This document shows, in pieces, positions 26,500 to 35,235 of a stretch of 64,000 nucleotides of DNA. Each line of letters starts with the position of its first letter. Positions within the stretch are counted from its first letter, which is position 1. This stretch comes from CALKYB01 sp964510575 (lineage in GTDB: Bacteria > Bdellovibrionota_C > UBA2361 > SZUA-149 > CALKYB01), in contig CAZECN010000002.1 in the NCBI GenBank assembly GCA_964510575.1, positions 97,663 through 161,662 of the forward strand, written 5' to 3'. The notes beneath the pieces are model-generated. The model was not told the origin of the DNA and ran no database searches. It saw nothing but the letters and a program-made list of their open reading frames with translations. The translations under genes and the position numbers were made by a program.

Positions 26500-28338
26500 G
26501 TGTCTGAGTTGAATAATAATTCATTACCAGAAACTCCCATAGACAAGGTTAAGCTACTTGTGGGCTTGGCTATTTCTAGTTTTGCTCTATGGTGGGTGCT
26601 CAGCCTTACTGATCTTGATAAGTTAAAATCCTCCTTCATGGAGGCGAACTTTAAGTTAATCTTGCTTGCTGCAGTTATTATGCTGCTAGGGTATTTTCTT
26701 AGAGCTCTGCGCTGGCCTCTTTTTTTCGATCGATCAGCTCCTTCTCTTAAAGACTCATGGAAATGCCTAATTGTTGGTTTCTTCATGAACAATATTTTAC
26801 CAGCTCGAATTGGCGAGTTTGTTCGAGCTCATCTTGGTGGAAGAGCCACAGGGCTCAGCAGAAGTACAGTTTTAGCCACAGTTGCTGGAGAGCGTTTAGC
26901 AGATGGACTTTGCATAAGTTTGATATTTGCCGTCTTTTTCTTCATCTCTTCGGGTCTTGAAGACAGTTCTAGTGCTGGTCAGCTGTTTAAGGTGGCATTG
27001 CTTTTTGGATTAGCTGGAATTTCGACTATTTTAATCTTGTTCAAAAGAGAGCAAGTTTTTGTTCTGGTAGAGAAGTTAACTCAAATCATGCCTGGCACAT
27101 TCTCTCACTATGCTGTTGAGAAAGCTAAGAAGTTTATTGAGGGTTTGGAGCCAATGCTTCAGCCAGCTAAACTTATTAAAATATCGGCTTGGTCTATAGT
27201 AGTGTGGTTAGTTGAGCTGTCCGTCTATATTCTAATCTCTAAGAGTTTTGGCTTGGAAATCGGTTTGGGCCGAGCTGCTTTGTTTATGGCGGCTGTTAAT
27301 TTCAGTTCATTAATACCTGCAGCCCCAGGAGGGATCGGTGTCATTGAAGCATTGGCCACTGCGAGTCTTGTTTCTGTGGGTATCGAGCGAGAAGTAGCGC
27401 TATCAATGGTAGTAGTTCAGCACTTGATTCAAATTTCAGTTGTAGGCTTGCCAGGTGCCCACTATTTCTTTCGGAACTTACGCGGGAAAATACCGGTTGA
27501 AGCCGAGAGCTGGGAAAAGGAAGAAGGAGAAGAGTTTTCTGATGTTAGTCAGGAAGTTCCTGAGAGAGTTCCTGCAGGTACTATTAAGAAAAAAAGTCCG
27601 GGCTCTGGTATTTGGTTATCGGTGGTGATTCCTGCTTATAACGAAGAGGAGCGCATTTCTAAAACTTTGGTTTCAGTAAGTGATTACTTGAATGGAAGGG
27701 GAGGGAATTACGAGATCGTTGTAGTCGACGATGGTAGTCTTGACCAAACTTCTAAAGTGGTTGCTGGTTTTGAAAAATTAAACCCAAAAGTTAAGTTGTT
27801 TTCTTATGGGGAGAACAGAGGCAAAGGCTATGCCTTGCGGTTTGGAGTCAAGAATTCCAAGGGAGATTTGGTCCTAATTAACGATGCGGATGGAGCTTCC
27901 CCAATTGAAGAAGTTGAGAGGCTAGAGAGCGCGCTGAATAAAGGTGCGCAGATAGCGATTGGATCTCGAGCATTGATCTCCAGAGAAACCGCAGTCAATA
28001 CTGTCTGGTATCGTAAAATACTTGGGCAGGTCTTTAACGGTTTTGTGAACTTTATGGTCCTGCCGGGTATCGCTGATACTCAATGTGGCTTTAAGCTTTT
28101 CGAAAAGAAGATTGCTAAGGATCTATTTGATCGTCAACGAGCAGAAGGCTTTTCTTTTGATGTTGAAATTTTATTCCTAGCTAGGAAGTCGGGATATAAG
28201 ATAGCTGAGGTCCCTATTAACTGGGCCAATGTTGCAGGTTCGAAGGTTAATCTGGTTCGTGACTCCTTCTATATGGGAGTAGACGTGATAAAATTTAGAA
28301 TTCGCGACTGGGCTGGAGTCTATAATAGTAGCAACTAA
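26500..28338 (+). CDS. Fusion of a flippase-like (UPF0104/LPG-synthase TM) domain with a GT2 dolichyl-phosphate-glucosyltransferase-like domain
   Basis: 612 residues. Residues about 15-330 form the eight-span lysylphosphatidylglycerol-synthase/AglD-type membrane domain, with YFLRALRWPLFF, NNILPARIGEFVRAHL and GERLADGL as signature segments. After a charged linker (about 335-365) a GT2 domain follows with WLSVVIPAYNEEERI, IVVVDDGSLDQTS, NRGKGYALRFGV, the DAD of LINDADGASP and IGSRA. The GT2 part resembles Alg5-like enzymes that make polyprenyl-phosphate-glucose. One chain would thus both make and flip or anchor a polyprenyl-phospho-sugar; that is inference. The start is GTG with a weak ribosome site. 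It is divergent from the GT4 gene. Confidence 0.88.
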   Translation: MSELNNNSLPETPIDKVKLLVGLAISSFALWWVLSLTDLDKLKSSFMEANFKLILLAAVIMLLGYFLRALRWPLFFDRSAPSLKDSWKCLIVGFFMNNILPARIGEFVRAHLGGRATGLSRSTVLATVAGERLADGLCISLIFAVFFFISSGLEDSSSAGQLFKVALLFGLAGISTILILFKREQVFVLVEKLTQIMPGTFSHYAVEKAKKFIEGLEPMLQPAKLIKISAWSIVVWLVELSVYILISKSFGLEIGLGRAALFMAAVNFSSLIPAAPGGIGVIEALATASLVSVGIEREVALSMVVVQHLIQISVVGLPGAHYFFRNLRGKIPVEAESWEKEEGEEFSDVSQEVPERVPAGTIKKKSPGSGIWLSVVIPAYNEEERISKTLVSVSDYLNGRGGNYEIVVVDDGSLDQTSKVVAGFEKLNPKVKLFSYGENRGKGYALRFGVKNSKGDLVLINDADGASPIEEVERLESALNKGAQIAIGSRALISRETAVNTVWYRKILGQVFNGFVNFMVLPGIADTQCGFKLFEKKIAKDLFDRQRAEGFSFDVEILFLARKSGYKIAEVPINWANVAGSKVNLVRDSFYMGVDVIKFRIRDWAGVYNSSN

Positions 28339-28340
28339 GA

Positions 28341-29396
28341 CTAAGGTATCCAGCGAGTCAAAGTCGGCCCAAGAGCGTTAGCCACTGGCAAAGGAAGTTT
28401 TTGCCAACACTTAACCATCATCTCAAACTTAGAATTTGAGGGACTGACGTCCGGAGCTTCTGAGTTGTTAAGTTTATAGTACCAATGAAGAGGTCTTGGT
28501 TCTGCTCCCCATTGTTTTTTAAACTTAAGGGTACCGGAGTCCGGATTGGAACGTCCGAAGTCAAAGAACTTGTAACCATCGAGGGCACATTGCTTAATGG
28601 TTTGCCAGTATAAAAGCATATTAGGGGACTGTTTATTGTAAGATCTCAAAGAAGAAGCCCAAGGAATCTCAGAAGAGTCTCCAAACCCTACTGTGATACC
28701 AGAAGCCACTGGTTTGTCTTTGTCCCAAACAGTTATGACTCTAGCTTTTTCACCAAAGCTGGACACGGTATTCTCAAAGAGACTCTTAGGATAAACCGGG
28801 GTCCCAAGGTCTCTCATATGTTCCGAAAATACCTGGTAAAAGGCATCTACTGATTCTTTTTGTTCAAGGTCGATACCGGAAACTTTTGCTTCAAGACCAC
28901 TCTTGCCTGGTCTTCTAATTTGACTACGAAGCTTTGCTGGAAATCCCCCAAAAATTTCGTCAGGGTCGCTTTGTAAAGGCATTCTCATTGCGACTTTATG
29001 TTGACGTTCGGCAAGTTCCTCTCCATTGAAACTAAGAGGTTCTCTGTGCCGAAGCTCTACATATTTACAGGAATTGTCTTTCGCTATTTTTCCAGCTTCT
29101 TCTAGCAAGGCCGTAAAGGCCTGCTCGTTGGTAGCCAAAATACCCCCTTCATTAAGGTATGGCATTGAAGCTACTGAGTTTCCGAAGAGAGGACTTTTCA
29201 CGATGAAGGAAGGCATAAGTCCTAAGACCTTTTCACCTTCTTTGCAAACTAGGTAGCGAGCCTCGTGTCCAAAAGATTTTTTGACGATCTCTCTCCATTC
29301 CAAACAAAACCCATGAGTGTCTGGTTTGTTAGTTTCAAGAAAACCATACCAATCCTTTTTGTCTTGTTCGCTGTTACCTAAGGCTTTAATTTCCAT
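28341..29396 (-). CDS. FemAB-like protein, exosortase/PEP-CTERM-associated type
   Basis: 351 residues with two GNAT-like halves. The sequence follows the FemAB-related family found beside exosortases: WREIVKKSFGHEARYLVC, SMPYLNEGGIL, the FPAKLRSQIRRPGKSGL segment, SPNMLLYWQTIKQCALDGYKFFDFGRS (as NMLLYWQTIKQ and YKFFDFGRS) and GTLKFKKQWGAEP. Members are thought to add an aminoacyl or acyl group during polysaccharide or envelope synthesis; activity is untested. It overlaps the end of the deacetylase gene by 11 bases, so the two are one operon. Confidence 0.9.
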   Translation of the reverse strand: MEIKALGNSEQDKKDWYGFLETNKPDTHGFCLEWREIVKKSFGHEARYLVCKEGEKVLGLMPSFIVKSPLFGNSVASMPYLNEGGILATNEQAFTALLEEAGKIAKDNSCKYVELRHREPLSFNGEELAERQHKVAMRMPLQSDPDEIFGGFPAKLRSQIRRPGKSGLEAKVSGIDLEQKESVDAFYQVFSEHMRDLGTPVYPKSLFENTVSSFGEKARVITVWDKDKPVASGITVGFGDSSEIPWASSLRSYNKQSPNMLLYWQTIKQCALDGYKFFDFGRSNPDSGTLKFKKQWGAEPRPLHWYYKLNNSEAPDVSPSNSKFEMMVKCWQKLPLPVANALGPTLTRWIP

Positions 29397-30243
29397 TTTT
29401 AATACCGTCAGCTATCTCTTCAATTGTTGTCCAGCTAAAATCTCTAAGATGTTTATCTATTTTTTTATCCAAGGTCTTCACGCCATGGTAGTGCCTGAAC
29501 TTTTGGATGGGTGTTAGCTCATTAAAAACAGGCTGTCCTTCATCAACCTCCCATGGGTGAAGGTAGCAAATAGCAGGATGCTGTCCCGCTTTTTCTATTT
29601 TCTTCAGGCCATAACGAATAAGGAAATGAGGGAAAATTCGCCAGTAGGCTCCGCCTGCAATTCCCAGACGCCAGTTAAAACCAGGTAGTTTTATGGGAAG
29701 TGCTGCCAGGGGCACTATTACTAAATCTCCATTTTTCGTTTTTTGTATGAAGGGAGAAAGAGACTTATCTCGATTGTCGTATCGAGGATGGTAAACAGGA
29801 TATAAACTGGAATCGTATGAGTAGCCTGCCTCGGTAAGTGCGTCGTAGGCCCAAAGATTTTGATCTCTAATAGAAAAGTTTGGAGCTCGGTAGCCTTTTA
29901 CTTCTTGTCCTGAGATATCTTGCAGCAATTTTCTGGAGTAGCAGATATCTTTGTAAAAAGCTTTTTCGCTTTGGTCGTAGGCGAGATGATGTCTAAAACC
30001 ATGGGAGCCTATCTCATGACCTTGGTCGTGAATGGTCCGGACTAAGTCTTTATCTTTTCGAGCAACTGTCCCGAGGACAAAAAAGGTGCCCTTAACTTTG
30101 TTTCTTGCGAGGATGGAAAGAACTTTTTCTGTCGAGTAGCGAACGCGGCTTTCCAGTGAACTCCATCTAGGACGTCCAATTGCCAGCTCGATATTACGAG
30201 CGTGGTAGTAATCTTCTACATCAATTGATATCGAGTTTGACAC
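29386..30243 (-). CDS. Polysaccharide deacetylase, exosortase-associated type
   Basis: 285 residues, NodB-type fold. It starts with SISIDVEDYYHA (the catalytic Asp of SIDVEDYY) and carries TFFVLGTVA, HEIGSHGFRHH (metal His pair), GYRAPNFSI and, near the end, ICYLHPWEVDEGQP. This layout with the C-terminal HPWE and the HYxGVKTLDKKI tail is the DUF3473 sub-group linked with XrtA exosortase polysaccharide loci. It removes N-acetyl groups from a polysaccharide. The start is GTG with AAGG close upstream. No signal peptide is seen, as usual for this sub-group. Confidence 0.93.
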   Translation of the reverse strand: MSNSISIDVEDYYHARNIELAIGRPRWSSLESRVRYSTEKVLSILARNKVKGTFFVLGTVARKDKDLVRTIHDQGHEIGSHGFRHHLAYDQSEKAFYKDICYSRKLLQDISGQEVKGYRAPNFSIRDQNLWAYDALTEAGYSYDSSLYPVYHPRYDNRDKSLSPFIQKTKNGDLVIVPLAALPIKLPGFNWRLGIAGGAYWRIFPHFLIRYGLKKIEKAGQHPAICYLHPWEVDEGQPVFNELTPIQKFRHYHGVKTLDKKIDKHLRDFSWTTIEEIADGIKNGN

Positions 30244-30391
30244 GGAGCCTTAACAGGTAAACTATAACACCAGTATAACACTTGATTTGAGGAAAATATT
30301 CAACGAATTCAAGGGTTAATTAGGCAAAAACAATAATTACCGATGATATTAGTCTAAATTGAGAGAACAAGCAATCAACCAACCATTTTTC

Positions 30392-31582
30392 ATGCCACGC
30401 TCTTTGAGAGTGCTTCCACCCGGTGGAGGATTCGCTGGTCCGTTGAGGGTGTTCAGCAATTTCTATAGTCATTGGAAAGAGGGTGATGACGAGTCTGCTC
30501 TGCAGTGGTTTGGAGAGAGAGTGGGGGATTTTTTCCCTAATCGCAGAGCCTACTTTTACTCAAGTGGAAAAAAGGGTTTGTTGGCACTCGCAGAACAGAT
30601 CAGCAAAAAACACAAAAAGCCCGTTGTTAGTTTATCTTCCTATACTTGCCCGGACTTGATTGCCTGTCTGGCAGAAAAGAACTTTAGTTTTAGGTTCTTT
30701 GATATTGATGCTGATAGTTTAGAGCCTAGGATTGAAGAGCAGCACCTTTCTTCTGATTTATTATTATTATCTAATCTTTTTGGCTTGGCTGATAGTTTTC
30801 CTAAAAGTGTTTCTGAGAAGACAATTGTTCTTGATGATAGTTGTCAGGCAGCTCTTTCATCATCAGCTGGTAAAAGAGTTGGTGCTAGAAACAATGCTTT
30901 TGGTCTGCTTAGCTTTGGTAGAGGAAAATCTCTTCCTGGACTGGGTGGAGGCGCTTTACTAGTGCCCAAAGACTCAGACTTAGACTTTTCTCAAGAGTCA
31001 TCAAGCGGAAAGCCGATAGTCAGCGACTCTTTAAAGTCAGTTGTGTTTTGGCTATTGCAAAGCCCATGGTTTTATCGCATCCCGTCTTCCCTTCCTTTTT
31101 TAGGTCTGGGGCAAACTCATTATAGTGACAGTGTGGACACTGGGAAGTTTTCTATTGGCCAAGTTATTGTGGCTGCTAGCCAGCTTTTACATATTGAATC
31201 TAGAGCTTCTATGCATGCTGAGAACTCGGCCAAATGGGTAGACGCTTTGGGGGATTTAGATTTGGTGCAGCCAATGCTCAGAAGAGCTGAACAGCCTAGG
31301 GCCTCGAACTCGCCCATAAGATATCCAGTAATGGTTCCCCAGGGCTCTGAATTGCGTAATCAGCTATACAAAGAATTGACTCTTGCCGGTTTAGGAGTGA
31401 GCTGTTCATATCCAAGAATCTTACCTTCTTACAAAGAGATTGATGATAAGATTATTAGTTCCGAGCAAGTAGGAGCATCTAAGGTCGCTGATCAAATTTT
31501 GACCTTACCAGTTCATAGAAATGTTAAAGATAGAGATATAGAATTAACAGTTCAAATAATTAAAAAGGCTATTCAAAGATGA
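30392..31582 (+). CDS. DegT/DnrJ/EryC1/StrS-type PLP aminotransferase
   Basis: About 396 residues from ATG 30392. The fold-type I PLP core shows FYSSGKKGLLALAEQI, the cofactor-binding Asp in IVLDDSCQAAL and the Schiff-base Lys in LSFGRGKSLPGLGGGAL. It probably makes an amino sugar or acts on a lipid precursor in the polysaccharide locus. An in-frame TTG at 30359 adds 11 residues; neither start has a clear ribosome site, so the start is open. Four bases overlap the next gene, so the two are translated together. Confidence 0.85.
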   Translation: MPRSLRVLPPGGGFAGPLRVFSNFYSHWKEGDDESALQWFGERVGDFFPNRRAYFYSSGKKGLLALAEQISKKHKKPVVSLSSYTCPDLIACLAEKNFSFRFFDIDADSLEPRIEEQHLSSDLLLLSNLFGLADSFPKSVSEKTIVLDDSCQAALSSSAGKRVGARNNAFGLLSFGRGKSLPGLGGGALLVPKDSDLDFSQESSSGKPIVSDSLKSVVFWLLQSPWFYRIPSSLPFLGLGQTHYSDSVDTGKFSIGQVIVAASQLLHIESRASMHAENSAKWVDALGDLDLVQPMLRRAEQPRASNSPIRYPVMVPQGSELRNQLYKELTLAGLGVSCSYPRILPSYKEIDDKIISSEQVGASKVADQILTLPVHRNVKDRDIELTVQIIKKAIQR

Positions 31583-32736
31583 TTTGTTTTCTTACTTGGC
31601 TCTCAATAATTTCGATTCTTTATGCCTATTTTGGTTATCCGGCTATTTTAAATTTTTTGCCTAAAAAGGAGCCCTTCACTCCGCCTGAAACTCCTAAGCA
31701 CCCATATTTCTCGATTATCGTAACTGCCAGAAATGAAGAATCAGGTATCGAGAAGAAAATAAAAAACTGTATTGAGCTGAAAAAGTACTATGAATCTGAA
31801 GCCAAAGGAAAAGCAGAAGTAATTATTGCCTCAGATGCTAGTGAAGATAAGACAGATCAGATCGTAAAATCCTGGTCTGATAAAGGAGTTAGATTAGTTC
31901 GGTCTGAAGAAAGGGGTGGAAAAGAGAGAGCTCAGAAAATGGCAGCTACTCAGGCTGAGGGAGAAATTGTTTTCTTCACTGATGTACGAGCTGAGTTAGA
32001 CAAAGATGCTTTAGTTAAATTTTCAAATTATTTTCAAGACTCTACTGTTGGAGCTGTCAGCACCAACGACGTGGTGGTGCAGTCTGAGGAAGGAGGAAGC
32101 GGAGAGGGTTTCTACGTTAAGTATGAAATGTGGCTGAGGAAACTCGAGAGTGAATTTTGTAGTCTGATAGGATTGAGCGGCTCAGGTTTTGCTGTAAAAA
32201 GAGAGTTTTGCCTTGATATGCAGGTGGATATTTGTAGTGACTTTGCTCTACTGCTTCAGACTCGCAAAGCTGGACTGCGAGGGGTGCAGGCAGATGATAT
32301 CGAGTGCAGGTACCACGCCGTTAAAACGGAAGAGCAGGAGTTTTCAAGGAAGGTTAGGACGGTACTTAGAGGTATAGCTACTTTCTTTAAAGGCTGGGAT
32401 AGTTCTTTGATTAGCCGGGATCCAGTTTTTGTTTGGCAGTTGCTCAGTCACAAGATTGCAAGATGGCTGGTTCCGATTAATATGATAATCGCGAGTATCG
32501 GTATTTTGATTTTAGCCACTTGTTCTTGGTTCTACCAACTAATGACTTTATTGATGCTCGCCTTCTACGGATTGGCAGCGTTGGGCTACTCTAAGAAAGA
32601 ATTTAGAGACAAAATTTTTGTTAAGATCCCTTTATTCTTTATCATAACCAACTTGGCAATTCTTGTTGCCTGGACAAAGTTCGCTAAGGGTGAACGCTCT
32701 GTTGTTTGGAGCCCGTCGGTTAGACCCAAGTCTTAA
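31579..32736 (+). CDS. GT2-family membrane glycosyltransferase
   Basis: 385 residues. A span at the N-terminus (TWLSIISILYAYFGYPAIL) is followed by the GT-A domain: YFSIIVTARNEESGIEKKI, an IIASDASEDKTDQI segment, FFTDVRAEL (DxD-like TDV) and GLSGSGFAVKRE, with acceptor-side SDFALLLQTRKAGLRG. Two to three spans close the protein (about 300-370). The layout is that of processive or lipid-linked-sugar transferases facing the cytoplasm. It overlaps the aminotransferase gene by four bases. Confidence 0.9.
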   Translation: MICFLTWLSIISILYAYFGYPAILNFLPKKEPFTPPETPKHPYFSIIVTARNEESGIEKKIKNCIELKKYYESEAKGKAEVIIASDASEDKTDQIVKSWSDKGVRLVRSEERGGKERAQKMAATQAEGEIVFFTDVRAELDKDALVKFSNYFQDSTVGAVSTNDVVVQSEEGGSGEGFYVKYEMWLRKLESEFCSLIGLSGSGFAVKREFCLDMQVDICSDFALLLQTRKAGLRGVQADDIECRYHAVKTEEQEFSRKVRTVLRGIATFFKGWDSSLISRDPVFVWQLLSHKIARWLVPINMIIASIGILILATCSWFYQLMTLLMLAFYGLAALGYSKKEFRDKIFVKIPLFFIITNLAILVAWTKFAKGERSVVWSPSVRPKS

Positions 32737-32747
32737 GTGTTTTACTA

Positions 32748-34688
32748 ATGAGCCTAACCCGAGTTGCCATAGTCTCTTTGAATCAAACCCCAATGGACTG
32801 GCCTGGTAATATGGCTAGAATTAAAGAGGGAATAGAGAAAGGAAGAGAAGAGAAAGCCTCTTTGGTCTGTTTTCCTGAACTGTCTTTAAGTGGCTATGGG
32901 GTTGAAGATGCATTTTTCTTTCCAGGTATTGAGGCTCGAGCTAGGAAAGAACTTTCAGCCTTGAAGGCATTCACGAAAGATCTTGGTGTTGTAGTCGGAC
33001 TTCCTCTCTCAATTGAAGGCAAACTGTTTAATGCAGCCGCTTTTCTTTGGGACGGAGAAATTAAAGGTTTCTTCCTGAAGCAAAATCTCGCCAATTATGG
33101 TTTGCACTATGAAACAAGGTGGTTTTCCGCTGCTAAGCCAGGCTTCAGAACTCTAATAGATTTTGAAGATAAAAAGATACCAGCTGGTGATATTAGCTTT
33201 GATATCGAAGGTGTTAGTATTGGTTTTGAAATTTGCCATGATGCTTGGGTCGAGAATCGTCCTCTTAATAGTTTCAGTGATGCCCCTTCCTTGGTTATCA
33301 ACCCCAGTGCTAGTCATTTCGCATTTGCTAAATACGAATTTGTAAAAGATTTAGTCGAGAAGAGTTCGAAAGACTATGGCTGTTCCTATGTTTACTCTAA
33401 CCTTGTTGGAAATGAAGCTGGAAGAGTAATTTACGATGGTGCTTCGATTGCAGCGAGCCAAGGTGAAACGGTAAGTGAGGGGAAGAGATTTTCTTTTGCA
33501 GAGGTTAACTTAACAGTCGCAGATTTAGATCTTAAGGAGCGAGAGCTTAAAGCTAAGAATTCTAAAGACCACGCTGTTATTAGTTGTGCAGGAAAACTGT
33601 TGGCTATTGATTCTCGTAAAAAGACAGTTTCCAAGAAACAATCGACGCTGACTAAACATGAAGAATTCACCCGAGCCGTTTCTCTAGGTCTTTTCGATTA
33701 TCTAAGAAAATCTCGTGCAGCTGGATATGTAGTCTCAATTAGTGGTGGCGCGGATTCTTGTGCAAGCACTGTCTTGGTTCATTATGCCATTCAGCTAGCG
33801 GTTAAAGAATTTGGCTTAGCTGAAGTGTCCTCCATGCTTTGTCCTAATAGGGAAAGTCCAGCATCTGATATTAAATCGTTAATTGGAGACTTACTTGCTT
33901 GTGTGTACCAAGCAACATCTTCCAGTGGAGAAGTTACTCGAAATGCTGCACGGGAAGTCGCTTCAGAAGCCGGAGCTTCTTATTTTGAATTTGAGATCGA
34001 CTCGATTGTTGAGTCTTATAAAGAGCTAGGGAAGCAGGCTCTGGGGCGAGAACTATCTTGGGATAGTGATGATCTGGCCTTACAGAATATTCAGGCTCGA
34101 ACCAGAGGCCCTTCGGCCTGGCTTCTTGCCAATCTCAGAAACTCCATTTTGCTGGCAACTAGCAATAGAAGTGAAGCCGCAGTTGGCTATACAACAATGG
34201 ATGGAGATACTTGTGGGGGGCTTAGCCCGATAGGTGGTATCGACAAGGCCTTCCTTCGAGAGTGGTTAAGGTGGGTAGAGAAAGAAGGGCCTGCTGATCT
34301 CGAACCAGTTAAAGCTCTTTCTTTTGTTAATAGTCAGGAGCCTACAGCAGAACTTCGCCCGGGTGGAAGTCAGCTAGATGAGTCTGACCTAATGCCTTAT
34401 GAAGTTTTGGATGTGATTGAAAGGTTTGCAATTAGAGATCGTCAGACTCCACTTGAGGTCTATCAAAGTATTATCGAGTCCGACTATGGCTGGGATAAAA
34501 ATAAAGTCTGTGCTTGGGTCGATAAATTTTTTGTACTTTGGTGTCGAAACCAATGGAAACGAGAGCGTTACGCTCCATCGTTTCATCTTGATGATGAAAA
34601 TCTCGATCCTAGAACTTGGTGCCGGTTCCCCATACTTTCTGGAGGGTTTAAGTCTGAGTTGGAGGAGCTTAGGACTTTGGCGAAATAG
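32748..34688 (+). CDS. nadE: Glutamine-dependent NAD+ synthetase
   Basis: 646 residues: N-terminal nitrilase-type glutaminase plus C-terminal NAD synthetase, the long form. Glutaminase triad: Glu in CFPELSLSGYG, Lys in FFLKQNLANYG, Cys in GFEICHDAW. Synthetase: PP-loop SISGGADSCAS, then NLRNSILLATSNRSEAAVGY (seen as LLATSNRSEAAVGY) and GGLSPIGGIDK. It makes NAD+ from nicotinate adenine dinucleotide using glutamine as the ammonia donor. It starts 11 bases after the GT2 gene in the same direction, but its role is unrelated. Confidence 0.96.
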   Translation: MSLTRVAIVSLNQTPMDWPGNMARIKEGIEKGREEKASLVCFPELSLSGYGVEDAFFFPGIEARARKELSALKAFTKDLGVVVGLPLSIEGKLFNAAAFLWDGEIKGFFLKQNLANYGLHYETRWFSAAKPGFRTLIDFEDKKIPAGDISFDIEGVSIGFEICHDAWVENRPLNSFSDAPSLVINPSASHFAFAKYEFVKDLVEKSSKDYGCSYVYSNLVGNEAGRVIYDGASIAASQGETVSEGKRFSFAEVNLTVADLDLKERELKAKNSKDHAVISCAGKLLAIDSRKKTVSKKQSTLTKHEEFTRAVSLGLFDYLRKSRAAGYVVSISGGADSCASTVLVHYAIQLAVKEFGLAEVSSMLCPNRESPASDIKSLIGDLLACVYQATSSSGEVTRNAAREVASEAGASYFEFEIDSIVESYKELGKQALGRELSWDSDDLALQNIQARTRGPSAWLLANLRNSILLATSNRSEAAVGYTTMDGDTCGGLSPIGGIDKAFLREWLRWVEKEGPADLEPVKALSFVNSQEPTAELRPGGSQLDESDLMPYEVLDVIERFAIRDRQTPLEVYQSIIESDYGWDKNKVCAWVDKFFVLWCRNQWKRERYAPSFHLDDENLDPRTWCRFPILSGGFKSELEELRTLAK

Positions 34689-34989
34689 AATTCTTTGGAG
34701 TAACCTTCTTTCGTTCTAGATACTCTTCAAAAAGAGCCAGTTGTCTTTCACTTTGATGATAAAGTAGAGCAATATATGAGCAAAAGCATGAAACTGCTCC
34801 TGCAAAACGCATTAGTTCAAAGTTTTTTGCAAAATGATAATGGAAGACTAGGAAAGCAAAAAATGGCAGTGCCAGAAATGGAATCCACTTCTTTTTACTG
34901 AAAGATTTTTTTTGTTGTAAGGCTTCGTAGACTTGTCTCTCTAAAGTTTGATCGGTTATTTCATTTACTTCTAATACTTTCTTTAACAT
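34669..34989 (-). CDS. Small two-span membrane protein, unknown function
   Basis: 106 residues with a helical charged N-terminus (residues 1-35), two adjacent spans (about 36-50 and 62-80) and a charged tail. AAAGGA precedes ATG at good spacing. Its last 20 bases overlap the 3' end of nadE convergently. No family recognised. Confidence 0.6.
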   Translation of the reverse strand: MLKKVLEVNEITDQTLERQVYEALQQKKSFSKKKWIPFLALPFFAFLVFHYHFAKNFELMRFAGAVSCFCSYIALLYHQSERQLALFEEYLERKKVTPKNSISPKS

Positions 34990-35235
34990 TTTTTTAGTTT
35001 CCTTTAGCCTCGCTAATCTTTAAAGCGAAAATAGCTCCTCCCGGGGTTTTTCCTGACTAAAGGTTCTTCGGCATTATTTAGAAAAGACTAAAAGCTTCCT
35101 CGATTTCCTCTATTTTGCGGTGGTTTTAAGACTTAGTTAGAGGGATTAGAAAGCCCAGTTGGGGACCTTAGATACTGGTGGATTTAGGTGTTTTGTGGCA
35201 ACTATTGGCCTTACTAATAATGCTAGGCCGAAGGT

